DNA from: Aestuariivivens insulae
GTDB lineage: Bacteria > Bacteroidota > Bacteroidia > Flavobacteriales > Flavobacteriaceae
Length of the DNA stretch: 64,000 bases
Assembly (NCBI RefSeq): GCF_022662195.1
Contig: NZ_JAKMCS010000003.1
Coordinates: 62,001 to 126,000, forward strand
Direction: 5' to 3'
Under the pieces are notes generated by a model. It was not told the origin of the DNA. It saw nothing but the letters and a program-made list of their open reading frames with translations, and did not search any database. Of this stretch, positions 9,322 to 17,131 are shown in pieces (the stretch's first letter is position 1; each line of letters opens with the position of its first letter). A program made the position numbers and the translations under genes.

Positions 9322-9930
9322 TTATTCGATTACTTCTGAAAATTTTTGGGGAATCTCTTCCTTAATCTGGTCGATTACTGCCTTAAGTCTATCTTTATTG
9401 CCCGACCATCTTACGTCCTTATAATTTTCCTGCATTTTCACAAAGTCCATACCGGAAAAACCCTTTTGTGGGCCCAGCTCCAAAGCACGTCTATTCCTTA
9501 ACTCATTGTAAGCACCAACCACTTCATTTTGGACTGCTATATAGGCAGCATATGACGTTTCACGTTGGTTTTTTAACGATATAATAGCTTTATCTGGGTT
9601 GTCTGAAGATTTAGAATCTTTTTTGCCTTTACAAAAAGAGCAAGACCCGTCCCCATTGTTATCCAAAAACTCAACCGCTGCTTTACGTAAATCTTTAAGT
9701 TCCATACGTTCTTCTTCAACAAGTAACTCATCTCTACTGTTGATTGAAATCGTAAAAATATTCTTTTGCTTGATAACCACATCCTCTTCCGATTCCTCCA
9801 TTGGGGGCAACTTACGGTTAATCCCCGAATCTTTTTCAATGGTTGTCGTAACCAAGAAAAATATTAATAAAAGGAAGGCAATATCGGCCATTGAGCCTGC
9901 ATTAACTTCCGGTGCTGCTCGTTTTGCCAT
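9322..9930 (-). CDS. exbD: ExbD/TolR-family transport protein (first copy)
   Basis: This 202-residue protein has the ExbD TM segment (about 13-32, GSMADIAFLLLIFFLVTTT) with the conserved aspartate D15, and a periplasmic domain longer than the usual 130-160 residues. An insertion around residues 90-110 contains CSFCKGKK, a CxxC pair not typical of ExbD. It starts 1 bp after the stop of the small membrane-protein gene upstream, consistent with one operon (exbB, membrane protein, exbD, exbD). Confidence 0.9.
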   Translation of the reverse strand: MAKRAAPEVNAGSMADIAFLLLIFFLVTTTIEKDSGINRKLPPMEESEEDVVIKQKNIFTISINSRDELLVEEERMELKDLRKAAVEFLDNNGDGSCSFCKGKKDSKSSDNPDKAIISLKNQRETSYAAYIAVQNEVVGAYNELRNRRALELGPQKGFSGMDFVKMQENYKDVRWSGNKDRLKAVIDQIKEEIPQKFSEVIE

Positions 9931-9931
9931 A

Positions 9932-10366
9932 TTATTTTATCATTTTTTTAATTCCAGAGAGCAACATAAGTGCTCCTGCTATAAGAATAAGTACATAGAA
10001 CAAATACAAACCTGCTCCTACTAATTGAGATCCATTTTCCGATAACATATCACCATCTTTTAATGGGGTCTCAACACCTTCTGCTAAACCAAAATAGCAA
10101 ATTAGCGCTAGCAAAGCAAAAGAACCTACACTCTTTAGCGTGCTTTTAAGTGTATTGGCGTTAGTAAATACTCCTTTTAAAGTGAAGATAACTACAAAAA
10201 ATAAAGTGATAAAGAAAATGGCATATGCGATATACATAAAAGAATTAACAGAACCACTAGCTTCACCCATTTTTACAGCTTCATCACCCGCTGACATTAT
10301 CATTGCTAGGAATACTATAGACAGTACGCCTACCAATGCTAATACTATGGTTATTATTTTTTTCAT
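9932..10366 (-). CDS. Small multi-TM protein of the exbB-exbD operon
   Basis: This 144-residue protein has about four hydrophobic helices (about 5-25, 45-63, 80-97, 118-138). I do not recognise a named family. Its position between exbB and exbD, with 20 bp and 1 bp gaps, suggests it is translated with them and may be an accessory part of the TonB motor. This is inferred from context only. Confidence 0.75.
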   Translation of the reverse strand: MKKIITIVLALVGVLSIVFLAMIMSAGDEAVKMGEASGSVNSFMYIAYAIFFITLFFVVIFTLKGVFTNANTLKSTLKSVGSFALLALICYFGLAEGVETPLKDGDMLSENGSQLVGAGLYLFYVLILIAGALMLLSGIKKMIK

Positions 10367-10386
10367 AATGTTTACAATTTAAATTA

Positions 10387-11163
10387 TTACTTTTTGTTTC
10401 TAATAAGCAAGTCCATTAACGTAATAGAAGCGTCTTCCATATTGTTAACGATGCTATCGATTTTAGCAATAATATAATTGTAGAATATTTGAAGTATAAT
10501 AGCAACAATCAAACCAAATACTGTTGTTAAAAGAGCTACTTTAATACCACCAGCTACTAAAGATGGGTTCATATCTCCAGCTGCTTCAATTTTATCGAAT
10601 GCCTGGATCATACCAATTACCGTTCCCATGAACCCTAACATAGGTGCTAATGCGATAAATAATGAAATCCAAGATACATTTTTCTCTAATTGTCCCATTT
10701 GAACACCGCCGTAAGCTACAACTGCTTTTTCAACAGCTTCTAAGCCTTCATCGGTTCTATCCAATCCTTGGTAATAAATAGAAGCAACAGGGCCTTTAGT
10801 ATTTCTACAAACTTCCTTAGCGGCTTCAACACCACCAGAAGCTAAAGCATCTTCTACTTCTTTAGTTAATTTAGCTGTATTTGTAGTGGATAAGTTTAAA
10901 AAGATAATTCTCTCTATAGCGATGGCCAAACCTAAAATTAAACATAGTAATACAATACCCATGAACTCTGGGCCTCCTTCAATAAAACGTTTCTTTAATT
11001 TTTGATGAAACCCTACTTCTTCTGCGGGTGCAGCAGCTGCATCATCATCTTGTGTCATAGTGGCTACCGTTGTAGTAGTTGTTGTGGTAGCAGTTGTAGT
11101 TGCATTAACAGTTCCGAATGCCATTATTCCTGTGATGGCAAGGATAGAAAATAATCTTTTCAT
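10387..11163 (-). CDS. exbB: MotA/TolQ/ExbB proton channel protein
   Basis: This 258-residue protein has an N-terminal hydrophobic segment (1-20), a threonine-rich tract (about 21-36, seven Thr in a row), then three core TM helices of the ExbB fold. The region SLFIALAPMLGFMGTVIGMIQAF (about 165-188) and GGIKVALLTTVFGLIVAIILQ (about 206-226) are hallmarks. It forms the proton channel with ExbD. The N-terminal signal-like extension is typical of Bacteroidota ExbB. It is the first gene of the four-gene operon. Confidence 0.93.
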   Translation of the reverse strand: MKRLFSILAITGIMAFGTVNATTTATTTTTTTVATMTQDDDAAAAPAEEVGFHQKLKKRFIEGGPEFMGIVLLCLILGLAIAIERIIFLNLSTTNTAKLTKEVEDALASGGVEAAKEVCRNTKGPVASIYYQGLDRTDEGLEAVEKAVVAYGGVQMGQLEKNVSWISLFIALAPMLGFMGTVIGMIQAFDKIEAAGDMNPSLVAGGIKVALLTTVFGLIVAIILQIFYNYIIAKIDSIVNNMEDASITLMDLLIRNKK

Positions 11164-11237
11164 GTTCTAGATCTTAATTTTATTAGTTAAAGTGTTAAAG
11201 ATATAAAAAAAAAGCAATTAAAAATAAAAATAACAGC

Positions 11238-11324
11238 AGAGAGGAAGGGATTCGAACCCTCGATACGCTTTTGGCGTATACACACTTTCCAGGCGTGCGC
11301 CTTCGACCACTCGGCCACCTCTCT
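11238..11324 (-). tRNA. tRNA-Ser (GGA)
   Basis: The 87-nt class II tRNA has acceptor arms AGAGAGG and CCTCTCT that pair perfectly, a discriminator G and no encoded CCA. The D-loop GGCCGAGTGGTCGAAGGC, anticodon loop CTGGAAA (anticodon GGA), a long variable arm (TATACGC/GCGTAT stem) and T-loop GGTTCGAATCC are all present. It reads UCC/UCU serine codons. Confidence 0.96.
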
Positions 11325-11403
11325 GTTTCTTTTTAAGAGCCTTTAAATTTGGTGGCTCAAATAACAAAAAATTCTTTAAATGATAAAACTTTAGCCGTTA
11401 ATT

Positions 11404-12435
11404 TTAAGACATTTCCCCTCTTAATGGGGTTTCAAACATGGTTTTGAATACTTTAGATTCAATTTTCTCCCCTAATAACCACATTAATTTAGTGATTGCA
11501 GCTTCTGTTGTTAAGTCTTTACCCGATATAACGCCTATGTTTTTTAATTGATTACTGGTTTCATAGTGTCCCATAATAACACTTCCGCCTACACACTGGG
11601 TAATGTTTACAACATAAAGGCCTTTAGCAATAGCTTCTTCCAACAAATTACCAAACCAAGGTTCTGTAGTACTATTACCTGCGCCATAGGTCTCCAAAAG
11701 CACGCCTTTTAAATTTGGTGTTTGCAGGATGCTTTGCAATAATGCTTTTGTAATACCCGGAAACAGTTTTATTATGGCTACGTTGGTATCAAGCGTTTTA
11801 TGGACTCTGATTGTTTTTGCCACATCTGCCTTATACAAATATTCACTATTAACTTTTAAATGCACCCCAGACTGGGCCAGCTCGGGATAATTGGGCGATT
11901 GGAAAGCCTCAAAATGTTCTGCATTTATTTTTGTAGTTCTATTGGCCCTGTATAACTTATATTCAAAATACAAACACACTTCTTGTATTACTGGTCTATT
12001 ATTCGATTGCAAAGCAGCTACCTGTATGGAAGTTATTAAGTTCTCCTTAGCATCGGTACGCAAATCACCTATAGGCAATTGAGATCCTGTAAAGACTACT
12101 GGCTTCGTTAAGTTTTCCAGCATAAAACTCAATGCCGAAGCTGTATAGCTCATGGTATCGCTGCCATGAAGGATCACAAAACCATCAAATGAGTTGTAGT
12201 GAGTTTCTATGATCTCTGCGATCTGAACCCAATAATTCGGATTCATATTACTGGAATCTATAGGGTCTTCGAAAGAAATCGTCTCGATATTACATTCCAA
12301 AAGTTGTAATTCGGGGATCTTATCCAAAAGTGTTTTAAAATCGAAAGCACGTAACGCTCCTGTTTTAAAATCTTTTACCATACCTATGGTACCACCAGTA
12401 TATATAAGGAGTATGTTTGGAGTTGTTTGGGCCAT
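11404..12435 (-). CDS. ansA: Type I L-asparaginase
   Basis: This 343-residue enzyme hydrolyses L-asparagine to aspartate and ammonia. Signature 1 is at the N-terminus (LLIYTGGTIGMV, about 9-20, with the nucleophilic Thr). Signature 2 is LHGSDTMSY (about 88-96), in which the usual HGTDTM reads HGSDTM. There is no signal peptide, so the cytoplasmic type I form is inferred. It starts 4 bp after the tatD-like gene and forms an operon with it. Confidence 0.93.
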   Translation of the reverse strand: MAQTTPNILLIYTGGTIGMVKDFKTGALRAFDFKTLLDKIPELQLLECNIETISFEDPIDSSNMNPNYWVQIAEIIETHYNSFDGFVILHGSDTMSYTASALSFMLENLTKPVVFTGSQLPIGDLRTDAKENLITSIQVAALQSNNRPVIQEVCLYFEYKLYRANRTTKINAEHFEAFQSPNYPELAQSGVHLKVNSEYLYKADVAKTIRVHKTLDTNVAIIKLFPGITKALLQSILQTPNLKGVLLETYGAGNSTTEPWFGNLLEEAIAKGLYVVNITQCVGGSVIMGHYETSNQLKNIGVISGKDLTTEAAITKLMWLLGEKIESKVFKTMFETPLRGEMS

Positions 12436-12439
12436 AACA

Positions 12440-13207
12440 CTATACTTTAAAAATGTCTATTGAATTTTGTGTTGTTATTGCAGCAATCTCTTCTGCAGAC
12501 CTATTATATAATAAGGACAGTTTATCCAACACATTAACTATATAGGCACTTTCATTTCGCTTACCGCGGTAAGGTACCGGAGCCAAGTAAGGCGCATCGG
12601 TTTCCAACACTATATGTTTTAAATCTATTTGATTGATAAACTGGTCTATTTTTCCATTTTTAAAGGTAACTACACCACCTATACCTAATTTCATATTATA
12701 GGATATGGCTCTATGGGCTTGCTCCAATGTTCCTGTAAAACAATGGAAAATCCCAAATAAACTATCGTCTTTTTCACCTTCCAAAACTTCAAAAATCTCA
12801 TCAAAGGACTCCCTACAATGAATTACAATAGGCAACTTGTATTTTTTAGCCAATTGTATTTGATGTTTAAATGCCTTTTTCTGAATCTCTAAAGTTGATT
12901 TGTCCCAATACAAGTCAATACCTATTTCCCCAATGGCATAAAATTGACGTTGGCCTAACATGTACTCCACATGCCTAAGTTCTTCTTCATAATTTTCCTT
13001 GACATGGGTTGGGTGCAGCCCCATCATTAAAAACACATGTTCTGGAAAATCCTTTTCCAATTGCAACATGGATTCGGTATAAGTAGAGTCAATAGCCGGT
13101 ATAAAAAACCTAGAAACTCCTAGATTTAAGGCACTTTGTATCCTCTCGTTCCTATCATCATCAAAGGCTTCGCTGTACAAATGGGTATGAGTATCGGTAA
13201 TAATCAA
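12440..13207 (-). CDS. tatD: TatD-family metal-dependent hydrolase
   Basis: This 255-residue TIM-barrel nuclease/hydrolase carries the family's metal ligands: DTHTHLYS at residues 5-12, GEIGIDLYWD (about 97-106), HCRES (about 133-137), HCFTG (about 158-162) and LETDAPYLAP (about 207-216). TatD/YcfH proteins are Mg-dependent 3'-5' exonucleases. It is co-transcribed with ansA. Confidence 0.93.
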   Translation of the reverse strand: MIITDTHTHLYSEAFDDDRNERIQSALNLGVSRFFIPAIDSTYTESMLQLEKDFPEHVFLMMGLHPTHVKENYEEELRHVEYMLGQRQFYAIGEIGIDLYWDKSTLEIQKKAFKHQIQLAKKYKLPIVIHCRESFDEIFEVLEGEKDDSLFGIFHCFTGTLEQAHRAISYNMKLGIGGVVTFKNGKIDQFINQIDLKHIVLETDAPYLAPVPYRGKRNESAYIVNVLDKLSLLYNRSAEEIAAITTQNSIDIFKV

Positions 13208-13264
13208 AATAAAATTGTTTTAGTGAACCTATTTTAATTTGTAAAAATAATCGTTTTACATGAC

Positions 13265-13272
13265 TATCTTTG
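13265..13272 (+). promoter_or_regulatory. -7 promoter element for the protease gene
   Basis: TATCTTTG matches TAnnTTTG and lies 16 nt before ATG 13288. A TTTG at 13238-13241 is a possible -33 element, at a rather long spacing of 23 nt. Confidence 0.45.
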
Positions 13273-13287
13273 CCAAAAGACCATAAG

Positions 13288-13728
13288 ATGCAGTCACTTC
13301 ATGAATTTCTTAGTGCCAAAAACTATACGCGAGTAAAATTACACCTTACCAAAACCAATCATTTTGAGATTAAGGCAACCATAAATGGTGTTAAAGGAGT
13401 GTTTATTTTAGATACGGGTGCCTCAAATTCCTGTGTGGATTTTGAAGCTGTAGACACTTTTAAATTAAACGCCGAAGATTCCATTGTTAAAGCAGCAGGT
13501 GCAGGTGCTATTGATATGGATACCAAAACCGCCAAAAAAAACAAGGTGAAAATTGGCAAATGGAAAAACAACAAAATTGCTTTGGTACTATTTAATCTCT
13601 CTCATGTTAATACTGCCCTAATACAACATAATTCAAAACCTGTTGACGGTATCATTGGTGCCGATATTTTAAAAAAAGCCAAAGCTATTATAGATTATCA
13701 AAAGAAATATCTATATTTAAAACTGTAA
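13288..13728 (+). CDS. Retropepsin-like aspartic protease
   Basis: The 146-residue protein (from ATG 13288; the upstream TTG at 13270 overlaps the -7 box) contains the aspartic-protease motif FILDTGASNSCVDF at about residues 40-53, and DGIIGADILKK near the C-terminus, the flap/second motif of single-domain clan AA proteases. No signal peptide is evident, so a cytoplasmic location is likely. Single-domain forms must dimerise to make an active site. The substrate is unknown. A response-regulator gene follows after 48 bp. Confidence 0.8.
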   Translation: MQSLHEFLSAKNYTRVKLHLTKTNHFEIKATINGVKGVFILDTGASNSCVDFEAVDTFKLNAEDSIVKAAGAGAIDMDTKTAKKNKVKIGKWKNNKIALVLFNLSHVNTALIQHNSKPVDGIIGADILKKAKAIIDYQKKYLYLKL

Positions 13729-13776
13729 GAATAGATCTTACACAATATAAATAGCACCTAACCCTAAGAATTATTA

Positions 13777-14409
13777 ATGAGTACTAACATCGTAATTGCG
13801 GACGATCATCCTCTTATGCTTAGAGGTCTGAGTGATTTTTTATCTTCAAAAGGGTTTAATATCGTTGGAAGCGCCCAAGATGGCAATGCAGCCTATAATC
13901 TTATTGTAAAGCACAAACCAGATATTGCTATTTTAGATATTAGAATGCCTTATAGAACAGGGTTGGAAATAGCCGAAGACTGTAAAAAAAACCTTCTGGA
14001 CACTAAAATTATTCTAATAACTTTTGATAAGGAGGAAGTATTGTTCGAGCAAGCAAAAGCGCACAATGTTTATGGGTATATATTAAAGGAGTTTGCTGTT
14101 GAAGAAATAGAAACCTGTATTGAACATGCCATTAAAGGCAATGCCTATTTTAGTAAAGAAATTACGTCCTATTTAGAAAACAATAATACATCCCATAGAC
14201 CTGAAGTAATGGAGGCGTTAACCAAAACCGAATTAAAGGTTTTGAAGCTTATTGCCGAAAACAAAACAAGTCAGGAAATAGCAGATGCCTTTAGTGTTTC
14301 CATTAAGACCATACATAAACATCGTAGCAATATTGTTGGTAAATTAAATTTAGACAACAAACCTACATCCCTTTCTATTTGGGCCAATTTAAATAAAGCA
14401 TTCCTGTAA
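13777..14409 (+). CDS. LuxR/NarL-type response regulator
   Basis: This 210-residue protein has a receiver domain (about 3-120) with acidic pocket DDHP at the N-terminus, phospho-acceptor Asp in IAILDIRMP (D54) and conserved Lys in YILKEF. The C-terminal LuxR-type HTH (about 145-205) contains LTKTELKVLKLIAENKTSQE and KTIHKHRSNIVGKL. It is a DNA-binding regulator. No sensor kinase is adjacent, so it is an orphan within the window. Its stop codon lies inside a dyad element that recurs about 1.1 kb downstream, a possible binding site. Confidence 0.9.
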   Translation: MSTNIVIADDHPLMLRGLSDFLSSKGFNIVGSAQDGNAAYNLIVKHKPDIAILDIRMPYRTGLEIAEDCKKNLLDTKIILITFDKEEVLFEQAKAHNVYGYILKEFAVEEIETCIEHAIKGNAYFSKEITSYLENNNTSHRPEVMEALTKTELKVLKLIAENKTSQEIADAFSVSIKTIHKHRSNIVGKLNLDNKPTSLSIWANLNKAFL

Positions 14410-14435
14410 AAATACGTACAAGTATGTATTTTTTT
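14408..14435 (+). repeat. Dyad box, copy 1 (possible terminator or regulator site)
   Basis: AAAAATACGTAC, AA and GTATGTATTTTT form a 12-bp stem with one G-U pair and a T7 run. It could be the terminator of the response-regulator gene. A close copy occurs at 15527-15558 where no gene has just ended, so a protein-binding or promoter role is also possible. Confidence 0.6.
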
Positions 14436-14493
14436 AACCAATTAATTCCCATAAATTTGAGATGCTATTAATTAGTTCTTAGGGAGAATTATA

Positions 14494-14537
14494 GAAAGCT
14501 CTAAACTTGAATAAGGATTTAGGGCTTTCGTTTTTTA
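14494..14537 (+). terminator. Stem-loop with T-run, possibly ending a short RNA
   Basis: GAAAGCTCTAAA (14494-14505) pairs with TTTAGGGCTTTC (14518-14529) over 12 bp with one G-U, followed by G and T6. It lies 60 nt after dyad box 1, with no reading frame between. The remainder, 14538-14799, is AT-rich with no gene seen. Confidence 0.6.
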
Positions 14538-14799
14538 TACAAATTATTTTCAGCTTAAAGCGACTTAAAACAAAATATATAAAATACTAATTATCAAGTC
14601 TTCAATCAGCCAATCTTTATCAATAGTTATAAATTCTTAGAGGAACATTATTCAGAAATTCAAGGCATAGATTGATCGTTCCTATTATTAGATTATCTTA
14701 AAATTGTAATAAAATATAATTTCATCAAGTATTTTTTCTTACTTTTATAACATTTTGCACGCCCTTTAATCAGTATTTAAACCTTAACAAAAACAAGCT

Positions 14800-15148
14800 A
14801 TGGAAACAACATTCTTCAAGTCATTTTAAATTCGGCAAAATATTTGATAGAAACATTGGATACCATTTACCAGGGAACGCTTCCTGAAAAATACTTTAAT
14901 CTCAAAAACCAATAGAGGTAGATTTTGGAGTTATACTGAAGACAGGAAGAACTGTATTATTTCCAGGTGTTGGTACGGCCACAGGTCCTTTTGCATGGGG
15001 AGTATTGGGAACAAGCAAGAATATCAATTGCGAAGCATCTTTTGATCCCTTATAGACTACCGATGGCTTAAGGGAAATGAGACTAGTGGTCGATAATGAG
15101 TATGAAATGATTATCAAGGAATTGATGGTGGAGAACCTTTACGAATAG
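14800..15148 (+). pseudogene. Broken small gene
   Basis: Protein-like sequence survives in pieces. One frame reads about 30 residues including SAKYLIETLDTIYQGTLPEK and stops at about 14912. A second frame (from about 14903) continues KPIEVDFGVILKTGRTVLFP and GVGTATGPFAWGVLGTSKN, stops at TAG 15053-15055, and resumes in the same frame for 30 residues (TTDGLREMRLVVDNEYEM and on) to TAG 15146-15148. At least two disruptions (a frameshift and a nonsense codon) are therefore needed. I do not recognise the family. An opposite-strand 71-residue frame here is a shadow. Confidence 0.55.
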
Positions 15149-15210
15149 ATTCTACACTTTCAGTTTCGTAAAACAATGTAAAAATTAACTTGACATTAGA
15201 ACTTTAAAAC

Positions 15211-15453
15211 ATGAACTTTAAAAATTTTGTAACTAAACATTTTTCAGCATCTAAAATTTTTCTGAGTATATTGGTGGCAACAATTATGTTCATATCGCTA
15301 TACTTTGATGACAAACCTATTTCTTTTCAAACAATCAAAGAACATATCAATGACCCTATGATGCATTGGTGCTTACTATTTTCACTCTTTTCTGCTGTTT
15401 TTTTATTTTATTCTATTGCTATAAATAAAAATTCGCCTAAAAACCAAAAATAG
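15211..15453 (+). CDS. Small two-TM hypothetical protein
   Basis: The 80-residue product has two hydrophobic helices (about 14-32 and 52-71) separated by a short charged loop and a lysine/asparagine-rich C-terminus. No family is recognised. A weak stem-loop with T6 follows its 3' end. It lies between the broken gene and the second dyad box and may be part of an unstable accessory locus. Confidence 0.5.
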   Translation: MNFKNFVTKHFSASKIFLSILVATIMFISLYFDDKPISFQTIKEHINDPMMHWCLLFSLFSAVFLFYSIAINKNSPKNQK

Positions 15454-15493
15454 GATTATGAACTTGAAGAAGGATTTAGTGGTTTCGTTTTTT
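15439..15493 (+). terminator. Weak terminator after the two-TM gene
   Basis: AAACCA (15441-15446) and TGGTTT (15480-15485) pair, followed by CG and T6. The loop sequence AACTTGAAGAAGGATTTAG closely matches the loop of the terminator at 14494-14537, so the two are repeat copies. Confidence 0.4.
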
Positions 15494-15526
15494 ACACAAA
15501 TTATTTTTAGTGTTAAAGCCCTATTT

Positions 15527-15558
15527 AAAAAATACGCACAAGTATGTATTTTTTTTTA
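15527..15558 (+). repeat. Dyad box, copy 2
   Basis: AAAAAATACGCACAAGTATG followed by TATTTTTTTTT closely repeats box 1 at 14408-14435. Here one base pair of the stem is lost (T to C). Both boxes are followed by GATGCTATTAA and GGGAGAATT at similar distances. Confidence 0.6.
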
Positions 15559-15592
15559 GTATGCTGTCCATTACTTTTACGATGCTATTAAC

Positions 15593-15657
15593 AATTCTCT
15601 TTTTTGAGAGAGGGAGAATTTATTATAAACTCTGTGCTGTAATGGCACAGAGTTTTC
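15593..15657 (+). other. Two hairpins upstream of a tiny ORF
   Basis: AATTCTC (15593-15599) pairs with GAGAATT (15614-15620). AAACTCTGTGC (15627-15637) pairs perfectly with GCACAGAGTTT (15645-15655), followed by a short T-tract. This may be a short structured RNA after dyad box 2, or a leader of the 33-residue ORF. Confidence 0.45.
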
Positions 15658-15696
15658 TAAGTCATTGACGACCCCCATAACATTTAAACTTAACCT

Positions 15697-15798
15697 ATGA
15701 ATCAAGGCAACAGCAATGTCGAAAAACTTTTCACAATTGGATTAATTATCGTAGTGGCAACTATAATTTTTGTGAATGTTGTAGTTAACCTTTCTTAA
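15697..15798 (+). CDS. 33-residue single-TM peptide
   Basis: The small frame starts MNQGNSNVEKLF and ends in a hydrophobic helix (ATIIFVNVVVNLS) with a stop at 15796-15798. A polar N-terminus followed by about 20 hydrophobic residues suggests a membrane microprotein. It is followed by a strong terminator at 15808-15847, which also serves sucB. No homology is claimed, and the frame could be chance. Confidence 0.4.
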   Translation: MNQGNSNVEKLFTIGLIIVVATIIFVNVVVNLS

Positions 15799-15807
15799 AC
15801 AGTTTGC

Positions 15808-15847
15808 AAAAAAAAAGAGGTCGTTTAAAAAATAAACGACCTCTTTG
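15808..15847. terminator. Bidirectional terminator between the small ORF and sucB
   Basis: AAAGAGGTCGTTTA (15814-15827) and TAAACGACCTCTTT (15833-15846) are perfectly complementary, with an A-run on the left giving a T-run on the - strand. It mainly ends the sucAB operon. Confidence 0.85.
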
Positions 15848-15866
15848 CACTGTATCGTTTTACAGC

Positions 15867-17081
15867 TTATAATTCCAATGCCTTTTTAACATCATTATCC
15901 ATTAATAGCTCCTCGGGATTTTCCAAAGCTTCTTTAACGGCCACTAAAAACCCTACACTTTCCTTACCATCAATAATTCTATGGTCATAAGAAAGCGCTA
16001 CATACATAATAGGCCTAATTTCTACTTTACCATCTATAGCCACAGGGCGTTCTACTATATTATGCATTCCTAAAATACCACTTTGTGGTGGATTGATAAT
16101 TGGAGTAGATAACATACTACCAAACACACCGCCATTAGAAATAGTAAAAGTCCCACCAGTCATTTCATCGACCGTAATTTGCCCATCTCTTGCTCGTAAT
16201 GCCAATCGCTTAACCTCGGCTTCCACACCTCTAAAGCTTAAGTTTTCTGCATTACGCATTACTGGAACCATAAGTCCTTTTGGACCAGAAACCGCAATAC
16301 TGATATCACAAAAATCATAGGAAATCATATCCTTCCCATCGATCATTGAATTAACTGCTGGATATAGTTTTAAAGCTCTAACTACTGCTAAAGTAAAGAA
16401 ACTCATAAACCCTAAACCAACGCCGTGTTTTGCTTTAAAGGCTTCTTTATACTCACTACGAAGTCCAAATATTGGGGACATATCCACTTCATTAAAAGTG
16501 GTTAACATCGCTGTTGTATTTTTAGCCTCCACCAATCGTTCGGCTACTTTACGGCGTAACATAGACATTTTGCTTCTGGTCGTTCCTCTGTTACCGCCTG
16601 TTGGAGTACCCATAGAAGGCACGGCTTTTACAGCATCGTCTTTAGTTACCCTACCGTCTTTTCCCGTTCCAGAAATTGAAGCTGCATCTATACCTTTCTC
16701 TGCTAAAATCTTTTTTGCTGCTGGACTGGCAGATCCTGTTGCATAGGTAGCCGCCTGTTGTGTTGGCTCACTTGCTACCGCTTCAGTTTTTGGGGCTTCT
16801 GCTTTTTCTTCGGTTGCTGCGCTTGTCGAAGCATCTGGCTTTTCTGCACTTGTATCGATTAAGCACACTACTGCGCCAACCGCTACGGCATCACCTTCTT
16901 CAGCTTTAAGCGTTATGGTTCCACTAGCTTCTGCTGGCAATTCAAGCGTTGCCTTATCACTATCTACTTCTGCAATGGCCTGATCCTTCTCTACATAATC
17001 TCCATCTTCAACCAACCATGTTGCTATTTCTACTTCAGTAATAGACTCCCCCGGAGAAGGCACTTTCATTTCTAAAATCAT
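15867..17081 (-). CDS. sucB: Dihydrolipoyllysine succinyltransferase, E2 of 2-oxoglutarate dehydrogenase
   Basis: This 404-residue E2 subunit transfers the succinyl group to CoA in the TCA cycle. A lipoyl domain (about 1-76, lipoylated Lys in [13 protein letters not shown]) is followed by an Ala/Glu-rich linker, a peripheral subunit-binding domain (about 118-152, [20 protein letters not shown]) and the catalytic domain with DHRIIDG near residue 375. The linker codons contain GCTTCGACAAGCGCAGCAAC, matching the dispersed repeat. It lies 50 bp after sucA. Confidence 0.96.
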   Translation of the reverse strand: MILEMKVPSPGESITEVEIATWLVEDGDYVEKDQAIAEVDSDKATLELPAEASGTITLKAEEGDAVAVGAVVCLIDTSAEKPDASTSAATEEKAEAPKTEAVASEPTQQAATYATGSASPAAKKILAEKGIDAASISGTGKDGRVTKDDAVKAVPSMGTPTGGNRGTTRSKMSMLRRKVAERLVEAKNTTAMLTTFNEVDMSPIFGLRSEYKEAFKAKHGVGLGFMSFFTLAVVRALKLYPAVNSMIDGKDMISYDFCDISIAVSGPKGLMVPVMRNAENLSFRGVEAEVKRLALRARDGQITVDEMTGGTFTISNGGVFGSMLSTPIINPPQSGILGMHNIVERPVAIDGKVEIRPIMYVALSYDHRIIDGKESVGFLVAVKEALENPEELLMDNDVKKALEL

Positions 17082-17131
17082 TTTTTATAATTTTAATTGT
17101 ATGTTGTATTAATATCTAAATTTATAAGGTT

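Noticed and set aside
9599-10024. 141-codon frame on +
   Set aside because: It is antisense to exbD and the small membrane-protein gene, which have strong family motifs; a shadow.
14902-15117. 71-codon frame on -
   Set aside because: It lies opposite the decayed + strand gene, has no recognisable features and no promoter.
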